Of a stretch of DNA of 64,000 nucleotides, positions 57,710-64,000 are shown one piece after another. A model generated the notes under the pieces. The model was not told the DNA's origin, ran no database searches, and was given only the letters and a program-made list of their open reading frames with translations. The stretch lies in contig BDGG01000001.1 of the NCBI GenBank assembly GCA_001949185.1, forward strand, positions 62,001 to 126,000, in the 5' to 3' direction. Numbering within the stretch: position 1 is the stretch's first letter; each line of letters starts with the position of its first letter. The translations under genes were made by a program, and so were the position numbers. This stretch comes from Ramazzottius varieornatus (taxonomy: Eukaryota > Tardigrada > Eutardigrada > Parachela > Ramazzottiidae).

Positions 57710-60700
57710 TCAGCGTAGCCGCCAGACATTGGACTGTACCTGGTTCTTGGCCTGGGTGCTCACTGCCAAAGTTGTGGGTGGTATCGTGTCCTCGTTGCAC
57801 AAAAACGTGTCACACATGCACTCTTCGAACTTTCGGACGGCCACAGGAGGATACCAATAACCCAACGGCATCACTGTTGTTTTGTACAGATTCGTCAAAG
57901 AGCCCTGTTTCAAAAATGCAGGAGTCGTCTGGAACGTAGATAGGTCGGTAGGTGACTGACATTTGTTTTTCTCCACGGTCAATCCACTCTTGAACTCTTT
58001 GTTCGCCCAGGCCAGAGAGCGGCAAGCTTTGAATTCCCCCTCTGAAAAAGCGCAAAACAGATGAAAACCAATGACCAGTATGAGCGTTCGTTGCAAAGCA
58101 GCAAATCGCACACAAAATAGTGATTTAATGTAAAGCAGTGGCCACTAACATTGAGACTGGACTACATGCACCTGTCCTAATTGTTAGCTGGGACAAAACG
58201 TTGGCCAATGATTTCGAAACGGCAGCTTCGCAGTTCACATCATGTCAGAGTGGTGTAACGCGGAGCCGCCGTTTCCAAATCACAGACTAACAGTTTTGCA
58301 CCGGATAACAATTATGGCAAGCGCTTGTGGCTATATTCGTACTTTCCCGTTCAAAATTCCGTTCCTCGTTGCGACACTGTGGTTTTAGTGCACGCCAAGT
58401 TAAATTAGGGCCCTTCTAGTGCAGTGTGGAAGATGCATTGTTAATCTACAGGTGCAAGGTTTTGACTTGCTCATGGGTTCACAAGTCAACACCCTTAGCA
58501 GTAGCCTCATGGACGCAATTGTATCACTAAATTAAACTGTACTTGCGGAGATGTGTTTTTCACGCTGCACTTACTGTGCGAGGGTGTTGATGTTTCCAGC
58601 AAAACTAAGCACAGATAAAGTTACCACCTTCCGTTCGTTTTACGACTGTAGCTAAGGCTTGCTCTGGCCGTTTCATGATGAAAGGGATGGACACAGTTTG
58701 CTTTCCGGAGCTCGCTTATTTAGGAAAATAGGATAGCTGGAAATACGGTGGCCAACATTGAGAAGCATAGTGGCTACCCGACTATTCAGTGTTGATGTCA
58801 GCTGTTTCGCTTTTGAGTAACTTCGCAGCTCATTTTATCTGCAGCCGGACTTTCAACTGGAGGTCGTAGCTTCAGGCAATCGTATTCCGCAGACGTAGTT
58901 TAGAAACCGCATAATCGATTACTTCAATATGTCTGCTATGTGTCAACCGAAAGAAATGTCAACTGTCGTGGTGATGCTCGCGCACCTTGAGATTTTAATT
59001 CATGAAGCTGGTCGGGCGTGCGCGGAAGTGGCCGGTCTGTCAACCTACGAATAGAGCGGCCGGAGATACCAGGCATGTGGCTGCTGGTTTATAAGAGGTT
59101 GCCTCTTGGTGCCAGGCGGGCGCCAATCTGTACGATGATAAGTGCGCTCAGGAGAAAGGAAGGACAATAGCCAGAGCATCCACACTGATCAACGCTCACC
59201 GACCCGCGGAAAAACGCTTCGCAGGCACAGGGTGGAAGCTGATTGGTCACGCCTCTCTGTGTCCGCCTTGAAAATCAAACACCCTTTGACGCGTGTTCCT
59301 GAACAGTCAGCCCGTTTACAACTCAAAATCCATCTGGAACTCCCGGATGTACAGAAATTATCTCTTCGGCAGCTGAATGTTTGGTAATTTTAGCGCTAGT
59401 TTCAGTGGTCGGGACAATCAAAAGTTTTTGAAATCGGTACTAAAGTCATCTAATGCCATGTGTAATTTTAAGATTGCTCGAACCACATTGCGGGTCGCCA
59501 CTCGAAAATGATGCGCTAACTACAGCCCGTTCAAGCAAACTTTTACCTACTGTTTTCTAATGTCGAAAGAATCAGGATCGAATTTTTATGCCTGTTAGCT
59601 TAAAAGTTAGGGTGTGACTATTGTCACCGCCCAAACCGCCTAATCGCTATTGCCACCGCCTCGAACCGCCCAAGAGTCTATCGACACCGCCTTTGATTAT
59701 TATTAATGTAATCGATTCGAAACCGCCTTCTTGAAAAACTTATGCCCCCGTAGACGAGGAAGAAAGAGCTCTGATGGTCTTACCAACAGAAAAGCCGACA
59801 TGGTCATCACTGTTGACCAGTCCGTAGCAATACGCAACTGTCTTGGCAGCATGCATAACCGGTCAATTCGTGGCTGAAAAGGCTGATCTAATGTTTCTCT
59901 GTTGCAACATATTTCGTGTTCTTCCCCTTGTCAAATTTCAAGAACGATTTACAAAAGGCGGTGACGTTAGATTTAAGGCGGTTAAATTTCGGAAAAAGGC
60001 GGTACTATCAGCGTTTTAGGCAGTGACTATAGCCATTTCCTAAAAGTTATAGCCCTGTCAATAAGCTACGAGAATTAACCGAAAGTAAGTTCATTAGAAC
60101 ATTCTCTGTGCGCAGGGAAGAGATTGTTTGGGTGCGCGTAGTCATCCGAACAAACTTTCCTTTGCAAAATTTTAATCCAGCTGTGCCCAGGCTGATCAGT
60201 TAGAGACAGACTCTGGCATACATAGTACTGAGTGAACTACTCTATCTGCATGTTTTGTAACAAGTTGAGTCACAATGCGGCGTTCAAGAAAGATCTAGGT
60301 TTTAGTGTTGAAAGTTTGCCTTGCCAGTTGGTTTGCCGATTACGGGGCATTCTATGGCCACGCGAGGTCGCCCGGTCGAGTAAAAGCAGGCTTTCTTACA
60401 GGGTTTCCAAGCCGACTTGCTACCACCTAGAACTTCGACGTATAGAAAATACGGATTGCTTCATTTTCCTCGGATCCAGCACACTTTCCACGGACCGTCT
60501 CAAGCAGATTCCATTGGGCACAAGTGAGTTAACAAACGCCGAGAGATGGTTTGAAGAAAGCAATTAGTATGACTTCCGATAGGGAAGACTTTTCGCCACG
60601 ATCCAAGCGTGCTCTATGGAATTCCAGGTGCGAGCACTGATTCCCGAAAAAATTTCAAAAGATATAAAGATATCTGACTTGACTCTAAGCTTAGGATAGA

Positions 60701-61720
60701 TTGCAGAAACGATAAACAAACTTCGTGAATGGAATTGAACCCATCAAATTTGGCTATTTCCCCGGGAAATCCTTTTCCGGGGAAAAATAATGGCTCTTGT
60801 CTTGAACGGAAGGTTTCTGCTATTGAACACTTTCGTCGCGCTCAGTTTCCGTGTTCCAGTTATTGTCGCAGAAGTTATTGCAAGATCTTGATGCAAAACT
60901 GAATAAATAACTTTCGGAAAGAGCCTGAAAACTGCAAAAGTTAGCGTATTTTTATCTTTACGCCTTCCAGAGGTTTATGTCAATTCCGACTTTCCCGAAG
61001 CAGATTTTTGGCCAGTAATTCAGGAGATTGCGTATGGGTTGCAAGTTCAAGAAAACTAAGCTTTAAAGTTGGGCTTTGAGCATATCGCGAACGGCTTTTG
61101 AGTCATATGCGGCAGCAAGCTGGCTTAGCCATCCTGTGTTAGACCATACTGTACATAAAAAAATCTGAAAATCAGAGTGTCGGAACAAAAAATTGAGCTT
61201 TTGGTGGATACTGTAGAGTAGGGCGTCCTCGGTATTGATATACACTAGCTAGTGGTTCTAACCACTGGAAAGGCCGAGCAAAGGAGGCAAACCATTGTAG
61301 AGCGAACACTTTTACTTGTGACTCACAGTACGGTTCCCCAGTAAAATTTTTAATCGCCCCGATCAAGTGGCGTGTCTTCTTTCAGTACTGTGTTTGCGAT
61401 ATCTGAAAGAACGAAGAATTTGGTCGTCCATTGAAATCTCGACAGACTTAAAAGGCCTCGCTTCGCTCGGCCTAAATATACAGATACCAGTATCTGCATG
61501 TACCAGATTTCTTCGCGTACCAGTAGTCATTGATGCGCCACTGAGATATACATTTTTTAACGTAACCATGTGCTTTTCGTGATAGACATCTCGTCCGCTT
61601 CGCAGAATACCATTTTCATTTTTCCACTACAGTCAGTTGGTTTTGGCGAGACCGCTGTGTCTTTGACGTTTATCTGCGTGCTCGTTTCTGAGCATTGGTA
61701 GCAAGGTAGCTTCGGAATCC
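57710..61720 (-). CDS. Ly6-like gene (copy f): N-half exon 61521-61720, C-half exon 57710-58041
   Basis: The N-half exon follows TTGCAG and reads IPKLPCYQCSETSTQINV, KPTDCSGKMKMVFCEADEM, then needs a one-base shift to continue as YHEKHMVTLKNVYLSGASMT up to donor ACTG|GTACGC, phase 1. The C-half exon after TTTTTCAG reads EFKACRSLAWANKEFKSG, TVEKNKCQSPTDLSTF, VRKFEECMCDTFLCNED. The hydrophobic stretch just upstream of the C-half exon looks like a signal peptide but is the intron's polypyrimidine tract. Pairing of these two exons across 3.5 kb is inferred from order, strand and phase; a transposable element (59610-60040) lies between. If the frame slip is real this is a pseudogene. Confidence 0.45.
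58050..59600. other. Interval without a recognisable gene
   Basis: Possible intron of the Ly6-like copy f. A TATA-like TTTATAAGAGG near 59090 precedes an 81-codon frame (59142-59387, +) without motifs. Confidence 0.35.
59610..60040. mobile_element. 431-bp non-autonomous element with ACCGCC subterminal repeats and 9-bp target duplication
   Basis: Flanked by TAAAAGTTA on both sides (59601-59609 and 60041-60049). Ends GGGTGTGACTATTGTCACC and inverted GGCAGTGACTATAGCC. The left side carries six ACCGCC motifs and the right side three GGCGGT plus one degenerate motif. The 8-9 bp duplication with clustered subterminal motifs fits the hAT or Mutator superfamilies. No coding capacity. Confidence 0.8.
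60050..61520. other. Interval without a confirmed gene
   Basis: A 111-codon plus-strand frame (60232-60567) contains LELRRIENTDCFIFLGSSTL, faintly like the LGS region of LINE reverse transcriptases, too weak to call. Confidence 0.3.
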
Positions 61721-64000
61721 CTGCAACAAAATACAGACGTCAATGCAATTATCACTGACAACAGTCAACAGGATTTCTGTAGACCTCAACGGCTGCCCAA
61801 GATGTAGAGCGGAATGTTTGTAGTGTGATATTTGGTTGCTCGTTCACTTTCGGTACCGACCACACGACATTGGGTCTTGTCAAAACTACGATGCGCGTCG
61901 CGCGAGTCAGAAGTAGAGATTACTTTCACTGCGGTCACATGCTCGGAAAAATTCAGTGCGCCGAGAAACACTCTGCGGACTTAGTACGTAAAAGCTGCAA
62001 GTATATGCGGGGAATCACTGTTTTGGGGTGAACGCTTCGACGAAATGGATCTTCGATAGAAAAAACTAGTTACATGTTTCATGGCGGTCAAGACCATTGC
62101 ATACAAAGTGCCGATGAATAAACATTCGCTCTTTCGGCAGTCAGAAGGTCAAACTATGGCTTCGGCTTTCGGGATCGAACTGATAATCGGGCTAGGGCGA
62201 ATTTGATTACGGCCCGAATAGAGAATTTCAGAATGGAAATACTCGGTACGGATTTTTTTCAGTGCAGTCCAACCCGAAATGACGGCTCTGAACATAGAAA
62301 TTTGAATTTCTGACTGCTGAAACTAACTAAAATTGTTAGGGGCCACCACTGGTGTCAAGTATCTTTCTGCACCCTAAGGGAATTTCCGAACGGGACGTCT
62401 ACCTATGTCAAAAAATCAACCAGAAGCGCGAATCTGTCCCTGGACAAACCGCCTGGCTGGCGGTTGAACAGTTACAGATTTGTTCCTGGAAGCGATGGAA
62501 GCAACAGCCGTAAACCTAATCCGCGCCTAAGCGAGCCGCTGAGCGCCGCACACCAGCGTGCGTTCGGCTAATCAGGCACGGTGGATCTTGTTAAGACGAG
62601 CAAGATCCGCATAACGTGACTCCCATGAGAAGCAACTTCTGCAGCACCTTACTCCACGTAAGCTCTATTCCTTCCTACCCATGGATACCGTCATGTTCAA
62701 CCTATTAAAAATCATGATAATGATGTTACAGAGCGGCTCCTTTTATTAGCAGCCGCACCGTTCGCGACATATCAAAAATCAGAGATATTCAAGCTCGATA
62801 TTCTATTCGGCAACCCATATCCGCACGAATGATTGAGACCGGATAGCTTATCCTACAACGCTACAAAAAAATTCGTTTTACGTTGAAATATTGAGAAAAC
62901 CACTTTTCAGAACAGCCCTATGCATATTTTCCTTCAGTAAAAGTATTTTATACTCGTAAGCGATGAGAAGTATATGTAACTGGCAATTTTCCATCTCCTG
63001 AAGCCAAGTTTCAACAGGGGTTAGAATTTTCTTTTCAGTTCCATCGTTCAAAGTGTTATGATAGTGCAGCAGTTATCAATCGTCGCGACAGCGCAACGAC
63101 ATCATCGGCATTGTATTTCGGTAGCTCAAACATCGCCCTTTCCCTTCGCAGAGGGGGCTGCTGAGAAACTACCTTCTCGTGGAAGCCATTTATTAAGATC
63201 CTGTTCGCCTTAATCGTACTGTATGAGTAACAGGATCTACCAGAGCGTTTGCTGCTACTCGTCTTCATCTGTCGCGCTCTATTTAGGGCAAGACTGACCC
63301 TCCATCACCCCTGCATTTTTCGACCAGAACCTTCAGAACTTTTGGACACTTATTCTACGCTCACTATCGTTGAAAATGCTGGTTTTGTGTCTCTTAGATA
63401 TTTAGCATTGTCAAAACTGCAGTATGTTTTCTCGTTCCGTCTGTACCGTTCCAGACGGAGTCTGTTGATCGAAATAACTCACTTCGCCGTAATCACGCCG
63501 ACGGACGCCGGCTGTCAGCAATACACTGTAACTCAGTTAGTAGCGAAAGACGCCGATCGGGAGACGCCAGTTGCGGTTTTATATCGAACGTTACTGCTAT
63601 ACGTAGTATTATCTGGCTTTACGGACAGATACAGAGAAAGAGATCTCTCGGAGCACGGGAAGCAAACAGTAGCGCACTAGCGCCCCCAAATGACGAGTGT
63701 CATCACGCCTTGCTGACCACGGCAGGCGCAATCAATGACACCAGTTCATCCCCGGAACGCATACAGCGTTACCGCGCGTATACACCCACCTATTACGGGT
63801 CCCATCGACCAAGGTCCATTCTAATATCAACATGCATATTTCACCGAATTAGTCTTGACAGATATCGAGCCCCGGATGTAGCGCAGAGCTCACAGCACCC
63901 ATGTCGGCACTGTGAAATTCGAGACTGGCAGATACAGCCGTTGGGAACAATTCTTTACCGCGTATTCCCGGACAATCACACTTCAGCTTGCACCTGCCCG
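61721..64000. other. Right-end interval, no gene seen; one diverged MITE (~62130-62352)
   Basis: The MITE ends TTAGGGGCCACCACTGG and contains GGGATCGAACTGATAATCGG, matching the family at 33172 and 44858; its left end is eroded. A 143-codon plus-strand frame at 63249-63680 has no recognisable domain. Confidence 0.4.

Noticed and set aside
57930..58111. Apparent signal peptide (MRFAALQRTLILVIGFHLF) on a Ly6-like protein
   Set aside because: It is the translated polypyrimidine tract and acceptor of the intron; the other copies have the same acceptor and exon phase at this point.
60232..60567. LINE reverse-transcriptase fragment
   Set aside because: Only FIFLGSS resembles the family; no catalytic motif is present.
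63249..63680. 143-codon plus-strand frame as a gene
   Set aside because: Composition is ordinary and there is no domain, splice structure or signal that I can support.

Overview
The window is a piece of an animal (metazoan) nuclear genome. The genes have spliceosomal GT-AG introns, mostly 40-350 bp, and the conserved proteins are animal-like: enolase, a CDC34/UBE2R ubiquitin-conjugating enzyme, Argonaute, and three axonemal proteins (DRC4/GAS8, CFAP100/CCDC37, enkurin). The axonemal genes imply a motile cilium or sperm flagellum, which argues against a nematode or a mite. A small-bodied invertebrate fits best; I cannot name the species from the sequence. Two assembly gaps are present (50 N at 19458-19507; 563 N at 44251-44813).

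Layout. 1-6 kb: tail of an unknown membrane-protein gene (+), a complete 9-exon enolase gene (-) and a 5-exon DRC4 gene (-). 6-20 kb: accessory DNA with two Ly6-like exons (+), decayed hAT transposon pieces, a LINE copy carrying a nested MITE, a pogo/Tigger-like transposon and several small inverted-repeat elements. 20-24 kb: a decaying Argonaute gene (-) with in-frame stops, frame breaks, no MID region and no last exon. 26-32 kb: CFAP100 (+) and UBE2R (+). 32-42 kb: MITEs, a nearly complete CR1/Jockey-type LINE (-), a small hypothetical ORF (-) facing enkurin (+), then a third LINE copy (-). 42-47 kb: a retroelement-derived C-terminal fragment, the large gap and clustered small palindromic elements. 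47-62 kb: a family of Ly6-like exons (-) interspersed with foldback elements. Beyond 62 kb only one diverged MITE is recognised.

How it fits together. DRC4, CFAP100 and enkurin all act in the motile axoneme. DRC4, and more weakly CFAP100, have RFX X-box-like sites upstream. The introns longer than about 150 bp of enolase, DRC4, Argonaute and UBE2R carry a recurrent hairpin unit (GTGGCGCACG paired with CGTGCGCCAC), often two or three in a row with a conserved linker. This is the most distinctive structure in the window. The Ly6-like family has the other striking pattern: its domain is split by an intron of constant phase, with N-half and C-half exons scattered and most copies carrying a lesion. 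At least six families of short inverted-repeat elements are present, several with clear target-site duplications.
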